Part shown: positions 1-6,278 of the stretch, one piece after another
Layout: each line of letters starts with the position of its first letter
Numbering within the stretch: the stretch's first letter is position 1
Assembly (NCBI GenBank): GCA_016462625.1
Contig: JAEMSV010000164.1
Location: 1-6,546 of the forward strand
Origin: Solirubrobacteraceae bacterium
GTDB taxonomy: Bacteria; Actinomycetota; Thermoleophilia; Solirubrobacterales; Solirubrobacteraceae
Direction: 5' to 3'
DNA length: 6,546 bases
Translations under genes and position numbers: made by a program
Notes under the pieces: model-generated
The model's database searches: none
What the model was told of the DNA's origin: nothing
What the model saw: only the letters and a program-made list of their open reading frames with translations

Positions 1-452
1 TCGCGCCGATCTTCGTGATCTGGACGGGCTTCGACCTGCGGCCCAAGGTGATGGTGATCGCGCTGGTCGCGTTCTTCCCGATCTCGGTGAGCACGATCGA
101 CGGGCTGAAGGTCGCCGAGCCGGATCTGCTGCACCTGCTGCGCACGTTCGGCGCCGGGCGCTGGCAGCGCTTCCGGGTGGCCCAGCTGCCCGCCGCGCTC
201 CCGTCCGTCTTCAGCGGGCTGAAGGTCGCCGCCGCGCTGGCGGTCGTCGGGGCGGTGTTCGGCGAGTGGGTCGGCTCGAGCGAGGGGCTCGGCTACCTGA
301 TCCTCACCTTCAACAACCAAGTCGCGACGGCCGACATGTTCGCCACGATCGCGGTGCTGGCGGTCATCGGGATGGCGCTGTTCGGTGCCGTGCTGCTGGC
401 CGAGCGGCTGCTGCTGCCGTGGTACCACGGCGAGCGCCGCGCGCTGCGTTAG
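1..452 (+). CDS. ABC transporter permease, SsuC/TauC/ThiX type (3' part only)
   Basis: This is the C-terminal part (about 150 residues visible, reading frame beginning at base 3) of an inner-membrane subunit of a binding-protein-dependent ABC importer. Three hydrophobic segments can be seen: VMVIALVAFFPISV near the left edge, AAALAVVGAVFGEW in the middle, and FATIAVLAVIGMALFGAVLL near the end. Between the first two lies the cytoplasmic EAA-type loop that contacts the ATPase, seen as LLRTFGAGRWQRFRVAQLPAALP with its conserved Gly and the closing LP. The GEWVGSSEGLGYLI stretch is typical of the nitrate/sulfonate/taurine/thiamine-precursor permease group. The substrate cannot be told from this fragment; a pyrimidine or thiamine precursor, sulfonate or nitrate-type solute is possible. 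The ATPase and binding protein would be expected to the left, outside the window. The gene ends in TAG at 450-452, overlapping the opposing gene's stop. Confidence 0.9.
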   Translation, partial: APIFVIWTGFDLRPKVMVIALVAFFPISVSTIDGLKVAEPDLLHLLRTFGAGRWQRFRVAQLPAALPSVFSGLKVAAALAVVGAVFGEWVGSSEGLGYLILTFNNQVATADMFATIAVLAVIGMALFGAVLLAERLLLPWYHGERRALR

Positions 453-1672
453 GCGGGCGCTGGTGGCGGTTCCCCGAGCGGGGGCGGGTCGACGTCGTCG
501 GCTGAGGGTGCGGCCGCGCCGCCTCCGACCGGCAGGGCGGGGCCGTCCTCACCGCGTGGCGGCAGCTGGCTCTTCTGGCGCGAGGCCCACCACTCGCCGA
601 TGAGGATCTGGATGGACGCGGCGATGGGGATGGCCAGCAGCGCCCCGAGGATCCCGAGCAGCGTCCCTCCGAGCAGCACCGCGACGATCGTGATGAACGG
701 CGAGACGTTCACCGTGCGCTTCTGGATCTGCGGCTGGATCAGGTGGTTCTCGAACTGCTGGTAGAGGATCGCCCAGATCACCCAGATGATCGTCGTCGTG
801 GGGAAGTCGGTGAACAGCGTGACCAGGCCGATCAGGACGGCCGCGATCGTCGCGCCGACCATCGGGATCAGCGACGCGAGGCCGGCCATGACCGCGAGCG
901 GGCCGGCGAACGGCACGCCGAGGATCGTCATCGCGATGAAGTTCGCGATGCCGGCGACGAACGCGACGGCGATCGCGCCCGCGAAGTAGCCGCCGACGGC
1001 CGCGGCGATGCGGTGGAGCACGCGGTCGACCTGCTCCGCGCGCTCGGGAGGTTGCAGCTCGATGATCTTTCGCACCCACATCGGCCCGCTGGAGACCATG
1101 AACACGCTGAGGATGAGGATCGTCAGGATCGCGAACAGCGAGTTGATGAGCCCGAAGCCGACGTCCTGCAGGATCGTTGCGGCGTCCCCGATCCGGCTCG
1201 GGAGCTGCGACGCCTCCTCCTCGAGCTTCGAGGTGATGTCGTAGTCCTCTTCCAGCTGCCGGAGCTGGTCGTTCTCCTGGACGAACTTCGTGACGTCCCG
1301 CGAGTAGCCGGGGAGGTCGTTGATGAGGTGGTTGCCCTCGTTGACGAGCGGCGGCACGAGGATCGCTCCCAGCCCGATCGGCGTGAGGATCAACGCGACG
1401 TACACGACGAGGATCGCCGCCCAGCGGGGGATGAACTGCTCCAGGCGCCCGACGAGCGTCGCCAGCGGGACCGCGATGAACGCCGCGATGATCAGCCAGG
1501 TCAACGGCGTGCGCAGCTGGACGATCAGGTACAGCGACAGGACGACCGCCAGGATGATGAGGACGGACCGCAGGATGACCTTTGGCGCCATCGGGTCCGT
1601 GCGGGCGGGGGTCGTCTCCACACCGGCATCCTCGCCGCCGGCGTGGACGGATTCCGCGGCCGACCGCGCCAT
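449..1672 (-). CDS. AI-2E/PerM family polytopic membrane transporter
   Basis: This 407-residue integral membrane protein belongs to the AI-2E transporter (formerly UPF0118/PerM) family. TqsA of this family exports autoinducer-2 and some members act as Na+/H+ antiporters, but most have no known substrate. Hydrophobic segments fall at about residues 32-52, 57-75 and 85-108. A soluble charged region at about 110-170 follows, then helices at about 172-196, 224-252 and 254-285 and a last pair at about 325-357. Family hallmarks are GLASLIPMVGATIAAV at about 264-279 and YQQFENHLIQPQI at about 304-316. The ends are not conserved: an Ala/Glu-rich N-terminus of about 30 residues and a Pro-rich cytoplasmic-looking tail from about 366. 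The ATG at 1672 is preferred because an in-frame ATG at 1732 would run into the divergent SDR gene. An ATG at 1591, just before the first helix, is also possible. No Shine-Dalgarno or TANNNT box was found for either. TAA at 449-451 overlaps the permease stop. Confidence 0.9.
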   Translation of the reverse strand: MARSAAESVHAGGEDAGVETTPARTDPMAPKVILRSVLIILAVVLSLYLIVQLRTPLTWLIIAAFIAVPLATLVGRLEQFIPRWAAILVVYVALILTPIGLGAILVPPLVNEGNHLINDLPGYSRDVTKFVQENDQLRQLEEDYDITSKLEEEASQLPSRIGDAATILQDVGFGLINSLFAILTILILSVFMVSSGPMWVRKIIELQPPERAEQVDRVLHRIAAAVGGYFAGAIAVAFVAGIANFIAMTILGVPFAGPLAVMAGLASLIPMVGATIAAVLIGLVTLFTDFPTTTIIWVIWAILYQQFENHLIQPQIQKRTVNVSPFITIVAVLLGGTLLGILGALLAIPIAASIQILIGEWWASRQKSQLPPRGEDGPALPVGGGAAAPSADDVDPPPLGEPPPAPA

Positions 1673-1678
1673 TAGAGT
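1673..1678 (+). promoter_or_regulatory. -10 box of a probable leaderless promoter for the SDR gene
   Basis: The hexamer TAGAGT fits the actinobacterial TANNNT -10 consensus and lies 6 nt before the ATG at 1685. Transcription would therefore begin at or next to the start codon, giving a leaderless mRNA. No Shine-Dalgarno is present and no convincing -35 is seen. The hexamer directly abuts the start codon of the opposing membrane-protein gene (1670-1672). Confidence 0.5.
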
Positions 1679-1684
1679 GCGCGC

Positions 1685-2752
1685 ATGTCGGTCACGCTGG
1701 TCACCGGGGCCACGGGCCTGATCGGATCGCACGTCGCGCGTCTGCTCCAGGAGCGGGGGGACACGCTGCGCTTGACGGTGCGGGAGGGCTCACCGCTGAT
1801 GGGGATCGCGGAGATCGAGGCCGACCGCGTCCGCTGCGATCTGCGCGATCGCCGAGCCGTGCGGCGCGCCCTGCGCGACGTCGACCGGATCTTCCACGTG
1901 GCGGGCACCGCGTCGCTGCGGGCGCCGCGCGAGGCGCTGTTCAGCGCAAACGTCGAGGCGCCCCGTGTCCTCTACGAAGAGGCGCTGCGCGCGGACGTGC
2001 AGCGCGTCGTGCACACCTCGTCGATGGCGGCGGTCGGGCCGGCGCCGTGGGGCGAGACGACCGATGAGCGCCAGCCGTTCCCGGCCGAGGCGCAAGGCAT
2101 CAACTTCGTCGACAGCAAGCGCGAGGGGGAGGCCGAGGCCCTCCGTGCGGCCGCCCGCGGGCTGCCGGTGGTCATCGTCAACCCGACCCACGTGTTCGGC
2201 CGCGGTGACGTGCGCCGCTCCTCGACCGAGCTGGTGCGGCGCTTCATGCGGCGCGAGATCCCGGCGTACCTGGACGGGGCGTTGAACGTCGTGGACGTCG
2301 AGGACGTGGCTCGCGGCCACCTGCTGGCCGACCAGGTCGGTGCCGTGGGCGAGCGCTATCTGCTCGGCAACCGGAACTTCACGCTGGACCGCCTCTTCGC
2401 CGATCTCGGGCGGATCACCGGCGTCGAGCCACCTGCGATCAAGCTGGCCAAGCCGGTGGCGCTGGCGATGGCGGCGGCCGGCGAAGCGCTCCCTGCGCGG
2501 CCGCCGGTGACCGTCCAGGAGGTGCGGATCGCGGGCCTCTGGTGGGCGGTGCGCTCGACGAAGGCCAAGCGAGAGCTCGGCTGGACGCCCTCCCACCATG
2601 AGGACACGCTCGAGGCGACGGTCGAGTGGTACCGCGAGCGTGAGGCCCGCGTCCTGGCACCGCCCGGGACCCGCCAGCCGACGCTCCTGCGCGCCGCGGG
2701 CTACGGGCTGCGGCGCGCCACGGGCATCGTCACCGGCGTCCTCGACCGGTAG
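1685..2752 (+). CDS. NAD-dependent epimerase/dehydratase, extended SDR (HpnA/dihydroflavonol-reductase-like)
   Basis: This 355-residue cytoplasmic protein is an extended short-chain dehydrogenase/reductase that probably uses NAD(P)(H) on a sugar or ketone substrate. The N-terminal Rossmann signature GATGLIG is at residues 8-14. The beta-strand VVHTSSMAAVG holds the active-site Ser region (S112, S113). VNPTHVFGRGD is the conserved loop after the catalytic helix. ERYLLGNRNFTLDRLF and the C-terminal STKAKRELGW..S motif are typical of epimerase/DFR-like members. The catalytic YxxxK is altered: residues 141-145 read FVDSK, so Lys145 is kept but the Tyr is Phe. Resemblance is to hopanoid-associated sugar epimerase HpnA, but no hopanoid gene is nearby, so that symbol is not assigned and the substrate is unknown. 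The ATG at 1685 is supported by the Rossmann strand starting at residue 2 and by the TANNNT box 6 nt upstream. The stop is immediately adjacent to the mtnA stop. Confidence 0.92.
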   Translation: MSVTLVTGATGLIGSHVARLLQERGDTLRLTVREGSPLMGIAEIEADRVRCDLRDRRAVRRALRDVDRIFHVAGTASLRAPREALFSANVEAPRVLYEEALRADVQRVVHTSSMAAVGPAPWGETTDERQPFPAEAQGINFVDSKREGEAEALRAAARGLPVVIVNPTHVFGRGDVRRSSTELVRRFMRREIPAYLDGALNVVDVEDVARGHLLADQVGAVGERYLLGNRNFTLDRLFADLGRITGVEPPAIKLAKPVALAMAAAGEALPARPPVTVQEVRIAGLWWAVRSTKAKRELGWTPSHHEDTLEATVEWYREREARVLAPPGTRQPTLLRAAGYGLRRATGIVTGVLDR

Positions 2753-3799
2753 CTATCCGAGGTCCGCGAGGCTCTCGGCGTAGGGCGCCCGTGCGACGCC
2801 CTTCTCCGTGACGACCGCGCCGATGAGCGCGGCCGGCGTGACATCGAAGGCCGGGTTGCGCACCGCGACGCCCACCGGGGCGATCATGCCGCCGCCGATC
2901 CCGGTGACCTCGTCGGCCCCGCGCTCCTCGACGGGGATGGTCGTGCCATCGGAGGTCGAGAGGTCGATCGTGGAGGTCGGGGCGGCGACGACGAACGGGA
3001 TCTGCGCCGCCGCTGCCGCGAGCGCGTGTGCGTACGTGCCGACCTTGTTCGCGGTGTCGCCGTTCGCCGCGATGCGGTCGGCGCCGACGATCACGGCATC
3101 GACCTCGCCCGCGCGGATCAGTCCGGCGGCCGCGCCGTCGACGACCAGCTCGAACCCGATGTCGGCCCGCTGGAGCTCCCACGCCGTCAGCCGGGCGCCC
3201 TGCAGCAGCGGGCGGGTCTCGCACGCGAGGACCCGGACCTCCGGGTCGCGGCTGGCCAGCTCCGCGATCACGCCGAGCGCGGTGCCCGCGCCCGCCGCGG
3301 CGAGCGCACCGGTGTTGCAGTGGGTGAGGATGCGGCGCCGCCCGCGCAGGAGATCCGCGCCGTGGCGCGCGATCTCGCCCGCCGCGAGGTACTCCTCGCC
3401 GTGCAGGGCCTCGGCCTCCGCCCGGGCCGCCGCGGGCGCGGCGCGCTCGCCGAGCTCGCCGATGGCACCGGCGGCGGCCGAGTGGACGCGATCGACGGCG
3501 CGCGAGAGGTTGATGGCGGTCGGCCGCGCGCCCGACAGGATGGCCGCGGCCTCCCGCGTGGCGCCGGGCGACGGGTCCGTCGTCACGGCCATCGCGAGGC
3601 CGTAGGCCGCGGCGATGCCGATGTTCGGGGCGCCGCGCACGGCGAGCCGGGCGATGGCGTCCGCGGTGTCCTGGGCGCCCGTGAGGGTGAGCCACCGCTC
3701 CTCCGCGGGAAGCAGGGTCTGGTCGAGCAGCTGCAGGCGTTCGCCGTCCCAGCGCAGGGCCGCGACCTGGCGCCCGGTGGAAGTCGGAGCATGCGACAT
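2753..3799 (-). CDS. mtnA: S-methyl-5-thioribose-1-phosphate isomerase MtnA
   Basis: MtnA converts 5-methylthioribose-1-phosphate (aldose) to 5-methylthioribulose-1-phosphate (ketose) in the methionine salvage pathway. It can also serve the methylthioribose branch that makes DHAP. At 348 residues it is normal for this eIF2B-like isomerase family. Visible signatures are RGAP at 55-58, ILTHCNTG with catalytic Cys161, ETRPLLQGARLTAWEL from 194, GADRIAANGD with catalytic Asp241, NKVGTY at 251-256, and RNPAFDVTP near 314-322. The Cys/Asp pair and NKVGTY separate true MtnA from translation initiation factor relatives and from ribose-1,5-bisphosphate isomerase. The ATG at 3799 lies 6 nt after a TAGCAT box and has no Shine-Dalgarno, so the message is probably leaderless. 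No other salvage gene (mtnK, mtnP, mtnB, mtnC, mtnD) is in the window. The gene runs convergently into the SDR gene with adjacent stop codons and divergently from the S55-like gene. Confidence 0.96.
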   Translation of the reverse strand: MSHAPTSTGRQVAALRWDGERLQLLDQTLLPAEERWLTLTGAQDTADAIARLAVRGAPNIGIAAAYGLAMAVTTDPSPGATREAAAILSGARPTAINLSRAVDRVHSAAAGAIGELGERAAPAAARAEAEALHGEEYLAAGEIARHGADLLRGRRRILTHCNTGALAAAGAGTALGVIAELASRDPEVRVLACETRPLLQGARLTAWELQRADIGFELVVDGAAAGLIRAGEVDAVIVGADRIAANGDTANKVGTYAHALAAAAAQIPFVVAAPTSTIDLSTSDGTTIPVEERGADEVTGIGGGMIAPVGVAVRNPAFDVTPAALIGAVVTEKGVARAPYAESLADLG

Positions 3800-3805
3800 G
3801 CGTCG

Positions 3806-3811
3806 ATGCTA
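3806..3811 (-). promoter_or_regulatory. -10 box of a probable leaderless promoter for mtnA
   Basis: On the - strand the hexamer reads TAGCAT (TANNNT) and is followed by 6 nt and then the mtnA ATG. This is the same spacing as at the SDR gene, and again there is no ribosome binding site. No good -35 element was found. It lies in the 64-bp region shared with the divergent S55-like gene. Confidence 0.5.
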
Positions 3812-3847
3812 TTCCCAGGACTCGACAGGACGGTGCGAACCGCCTGG

Positions 3848-3853
3848 TAGTTT
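3848..3853 (+). promoter_or_regulatory. Possible -10 box for the S55-like gene
   Basis: TAGTTT fits TANNNT and lies 10 nt before the ATG at 3864, which would leave a leader of only about 3-5 nt. A TCGACA at 3822-3827 resembles a -35 (5 of 6 to TTGACA), but its 20-nt spacing is too long to trust. There is no Shine-Dalgarno before the ATG. Confidence 0.4.
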
Positions 3854-3863
3854 CGCGCGTCCC

Positions 3864-5642
3864 ATGCGTCACACCCTTGCCGCGGCGCTGAGCGCCGGCC
3901 TTCTCCTGTCGCTCCCGGCCGCCCCGGCGCTCGCCGGTGAGCCGTTCATGCCACTCAGCGAAGTTCGCACCGGTTCGGTCTGCCAGGCCGCGTCGGTCAT
4001 CCGCGGTGAGTCGGTCACCACCTTCAACGCCGAGGTCCTCGACGTCATCGTCGGCCCGCAGCCCGACATGTCGCGGATCCTGATCCGCGTCTCCGGCCCC
4101 GCGGTCGACGAGACCGGCGTCGGTCCGGGCTTCTCCGGCTCGCCCGTCCGGTGCCCGCGTGCGGACGGCTCGTTCGCGATCGCCGGCGCGATCAGCGAGG
4201 GCATCGGGGAGTACGGGGGGAAGGTCCTGCTGGCCACCCCGATCGAGCCGATCCTCGCCGAGCCGATCGACCCGCCGCTGGTGCGCCCGCGGACTGCGCC
4301 CAAGGCACCCGTCGTCGCCGTCACGGGCGCGACACCGCTGGCAGGCCCGCTCACGCTCGCGGGCATCAGCGGGCCCGTCGCGAGCACGCTGCGCGCAGCG
4401 GCGAAGAAGGCTGGCCGCCAGCTGATCACCACCGGCGCGCGGCCGCGCCAGGCCCCCGCTCTCGGCGGCACGCCGACGCCCTTCGTTCCCGGCTCCGCCG
4501 TGTTCGCCGGGCTCTCGAGCGGACAGGTCGGACTCGGCGCGCTGGGCACCGTCGCCTACACCGACGGCGCGAAGACCTGGGCCTTCGGCCACCCGTTCGA
4601 CGGGGCGGGGCGCCGGGCGCTGTTCATGCAGACCGCGAGGATCTCCTCCATCATCTTCAACCCGGTCGGGACCGCGGAGCTGTCGACGTACAAGCTCGGC
4701 GAGCCGGTCGCGGACGCCGGCATCGTCAGCGGCGACGGCGTCAGCGCGATCACCGGCACGACCGGCATCGCCCCGCCGAGCTACCCGATGCGGGTGCTTG
4801 CCCAGGATCTGCAGACCGGCCGCAACCAGACGCTGACGGCACGCATCGCCGACGAGTCGACGGTCGGGCAGCCGAGCGGCGTGTCGGCGTTCGGCATCGT
4901 CTCCACGGCAACCGCGGGCACGCTGGCCTCGACGGTGCTGAAGGGCGGCACGCCGGGGCGCAGCAGCGGTGAGATGTGCGTGCGCCTCCGGGTCAAGCAG
5001 GTCAAGCGCGAGCTGCGGTTCTGCAACCGCTACGTGATGGGCGCAGGCACGCCGGCGATGGGCATCGCCTCGCCGGTGATGTCGGACCTCACGTCCGCCG
5101 CCGGTCTGCTCGACAGCTACGAGTTCGCGCCGATCGAGCCGACCGACCTGCAGATCGCGCTGCGCCTGCGGCGGGGGACGACCCAGTCGTTCGTGGATTC
5201 GGTCGACGCGCCGTCGACGGTCCGCCGCGGCCGGACCTACACGCTCCGGCTGCGCCTGCGCCGTGCGACGAGCGGGCGCGTCACGACGAAGCGCATCCGC
5301 TTCCGCGTGCCCCGCAGCGCGCCGCGCGGGTCCCGCCTGCTCACGGTGACCGGCCCCGGCGCCGAGCTGTCCGGCGGCGAGGACGAGCTCTTCGCCGAGC
5401 TCGGCAGCCTGTTCGGGCTCTCGGAGGGCTCCGGCAGCGGTGGGCCGGACACGCCCAACGAGCTGGCCGAGGCGTTCGAGGACCTGGGGCGGTACGACGG
5501 CCTGACGCTGTCCTTCCCCTCGGAGGAGGACCTGGAGTCCGAGGATCCCGAGGACGCGGAGCCCGACGACGGCACCGAGCTGTACCGGGACCCGCAGCTG
5601 CGCCTCAGTGGGCAGGCGCGGACCCCGGTCACGGTGCGGTAG
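3864..5642 (+). CDS. Secreted SpoIVB-like (S55 peptidase domain) protein
   Basis: This 592-residue protein starts with a clear Sec signal peptide: MRHT, hydrophobic residues 5-23, and a probable signal peptidase I cut after ALA at residue 24. Residues 29-115 begin with a PLSEVRTGSV segment and contain GPGFSGSPV, where Ser91 matches the nucleophile motif of S55 serine peptidases (SpoIVB has GMSGSP). It continues to an IAGAISEGIG strand. A second half contains PGSAVFAGL, then GLGALGTVAYTDGAKTWAFGHPF with His243, then YKLGEPVADAGIV and the repeated GI-strand elements. After about residue 430 come a beta-rich Arg/Thr stretch and an acidic low-complexity tail at about 552-575 (runs of E, D, P and S). 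Four Cys (40, 97, 372, 387) could form disulfides outside the cell. The role is unknown, and protease activity is plausible but unproven. The start at 3864 is chosen because it gives the signal peptide; the frame is open upstream but that part overlaps mtnA antisense. Confidence 0.85.
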   Translation: MRHTLAAALSAGLLLSLPAAPALAGEPFMPLSEVRTGSVCQAASVIRGESVTTFNAEVLDVIVGPQPDMSRILIRVSGPAVDETGVGPGFSGSPVRCPRADGSFAIAGAISEGIGEYGGKVLLATPIEPILAEPIDPPLVRPRTAPKAPVVAVTGATPLAGPLTLAGISGPVASTLRAAAKKAGRQLITTGARPRQAPALGGTPTPFVPGSAVFAGLSSGQVGLGALGTVAYTDGAKTWAFGHPFDGAGRRALFMQTARISSIIFNPVGTAELSTYKLGEPVADAGIVSGDGVSAITGTTGIAPPSYPMRVLAQDLQTGRNQTLTARIADESTVGQPSGVSAFGIVSTATAGTLASTVLKGGTPGRSSGEMCVRLRVKQVKRELRFCNRYVMGAGTPAMGIASPVMSDLTSAAGLLDSYEFAPIEPTDLQIALRLRRGTTQSFVDSVDAPSTVRRGRTYTLRLRLRRATSGRVTTKRIRFRVPRSAPRGSRLLTVTGPGAELSGGEDELFAELGSLFGLSEGSGSGGPDTPNELAEAFEDLGRYDGLTLSFPSEEDLESEDPEDAEPDDGTELYRDPQLRLSGQARTPVTVR

Positions 5643-5667
5643 CGGGGGTGGGCGGCGGGAGCCTCAG

Positions 5668-6051
5668 TCAGTTCAGGCGGTTCTCGATCTGAAGCGGCGC
5701 CGAGGCGTCGGCGGGCTCCGGATCATCGGACGGCTGGTCGACGCCGAGGACGCCGGCCAGCTCGCCGGACTCGTACATCTCGGCGATGATGTCCGAGCCG
5801 CCGATCAGCTCACCGCGGACGAACAGCTGCGGGATCGTCGGCCACTTGGAGATCTCGGAGAGCTCTTGGCGGATCCGCTGGTCGGGCAGGATGTCGACGG
5901 CGCTGAACGGGACCTCCAGCGACTGGAGCGCCGCCGCGGCACGGGCGGAGAACCCGCATGCGGGCGCCTCCGGCGTGCCCTTCATGAAGAGGATCACCTC
6001 GTTGTCGGTGATGGCCTCCTGGATCGCGTCGCGCAGGGGGTTCTCGCTCAT
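5668..6051 (-). CDS. grxD: Monothiol glutaredoxin, Grx4/GrxD type (CGFS)
   Basis: This 127-residue cytoplasmic CGFS glutaredoxin belongs to a class that binds a [2Fe-2S] cluster with glutathione (or another thiol) and passes clusters on, often as a heterodimer with BolA. It shows VILFMKGTP with Lys24, the CGFS active site at residues 32-35, WPTIPQLFV with the cis-Pro of the thioredoxin fold, and GGSDI for thiol binding. The core ends near residue 102. An acidic, Pro/Asp-rich tail of about 25 residues follows and is longer than in the E. coli protein. The gene is translationally coupled to bolA: its ATG overlaps the bolA TGA (ATGA), and it has a good GGAG Shine-Dalgarno 5 nt before the start (bases 6057-6060, - strand). 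Its stop is only 25 bp from the convergent S55-like stop. The name reflects family resemblance. Confidence 0.95.
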   Translation of the reverse strand: MSENPLRDAIQEAITDNEVILFMKGTPEAPACGFSARAAAALQSLEVPFSAVDILPDQRIRQELSEISKWPTIPQLFVRGELIGGSDIIAEMYESGELAGVLGVDQPSDDPEPADASAPLQIENRLN

Positions 6052-6269
6052 GGGGTCTCCGTCTTCAGGGAGAGGGCGTGGATCGAGCCGCCGAGCTCTT
6101 CTCCGAACACGTCGTAGACCATTCGGTGCTGCTCCAGGCGGCTCTTGCCGGCGAAGGCGGAGGCCTTCACCTGCGCGCTGAAGTGGACGTCGTCCTCGCT
6201 CTGAACGGCGACGTCGGCATCGGGGATCGCGGCCAGGATGCGGTCGCGAAGCTCATCGGCGGTCGGCAT
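6048..6269 (-). CDS. bolA: BolA family protein, Grx4 partner
   Basis: This is a short BolA-fold protein of 73 residues, a class that binds CGFS glutaredoxins and shares their [2Fe-2S] cluster. The family pattern is present: an N-terminal helix (ELRDRILAAI), the strand VHFSAQVKASAF, the helix GKSRLEQHRMVYDVFGEEL, and the closing SIHALSLKT. Here His64 is the near-invariant C-terminal His expected as a cluster ligand. It has no Cys. It is first in a two-gene operon with grxD (ATGA overlap), which strongly supports a BolA-Grx complex. No Shine-Dalgarno precedes the ATG at 6269, and a TACCCT box lies 9 nt upstream, so the transcript may have little or no leader. It diverges from an A-type Fe-S carrier gene. 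A role in iron sensing or cluster delivery is inferred from the family; a transcription-factor role as in E. coli BolA is less likely for this short form. Confidence 0.93.
   Translation of the reverse strand: MPTADELRDRILAAIPDADVAVQSEDDVHFSAQVKASAFAGKSRLEQHRMVYDVFGEELGGSIHALSLKTETP
6057..6060 (-). promoter_or_regulatory. Shine-Dalgarno of grxD
   Basis: On the - strand GGAG lies 5 nt before the grxD ATG, inside the end of bolA. It decides the grxD start. It also contrasts with the first genes in the window, which lack such a site. Confidence 0.65.
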
Positions 6270-6278
6270 GTCGATTCG

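Noticed and set aside
743..1675. 310-codon + strand open frame opposite the AI-2E gene
   Set aside because: It is extremely rich in Asp/Arg/Glu and is the exact antisense of a clear polytopic membrane protein. It is a frame shadow, not a gene.
1673..1732. Longer start of the AI-2E gene at 1732
   Set aside because: The extra 20 residues are charged shadow sequence antisense to the Rossmann start of the SDR gene and would overlap it by 48 bp.
1685..2752. Naming the SDR hpnA (hopanoid biosynthesis)
   Set aside because: Only family-level resemblance is visible. No hopanoid gene is nearby and the catalytic Tyr is changed, so a hopanoid role is not supported.
3615..3863. Upstream in-frame extension of the S55-like protein into mtnA
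   Set aside because: The extension hides the signal peptide, overlaps mtnA antisense and is Arg/Ser-rich shadow sequence. The ATG at 3864 gives a clean export signal.
4072..4089. Perfect 8-bp inverted repeat with 2-bp centre (CGCGGATC / GATCCGCG)
   Set aside because: It lies in the middle of the S55-like coding region and encodes an ordinary SRILIR stretch. About one such repeat is expected by chance in this much GC-rich sequence.
2730..4592. Very long antisense open frame (620 codons) on the - strand across mtnA and the start of the S55-like gene
   Set aside because: Its composition is a monotonous Arg/Gly/Ala/Asp mix typical of shadow frames in high-GC DNA. It overlaps two well-supported genes and has no recognisable domain.
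5643..5667. Possible terminator between the S55-like gene and grxD
   Set aside because: The 25 bp are G-rich but contain no paired stem and no T-run in either direction.
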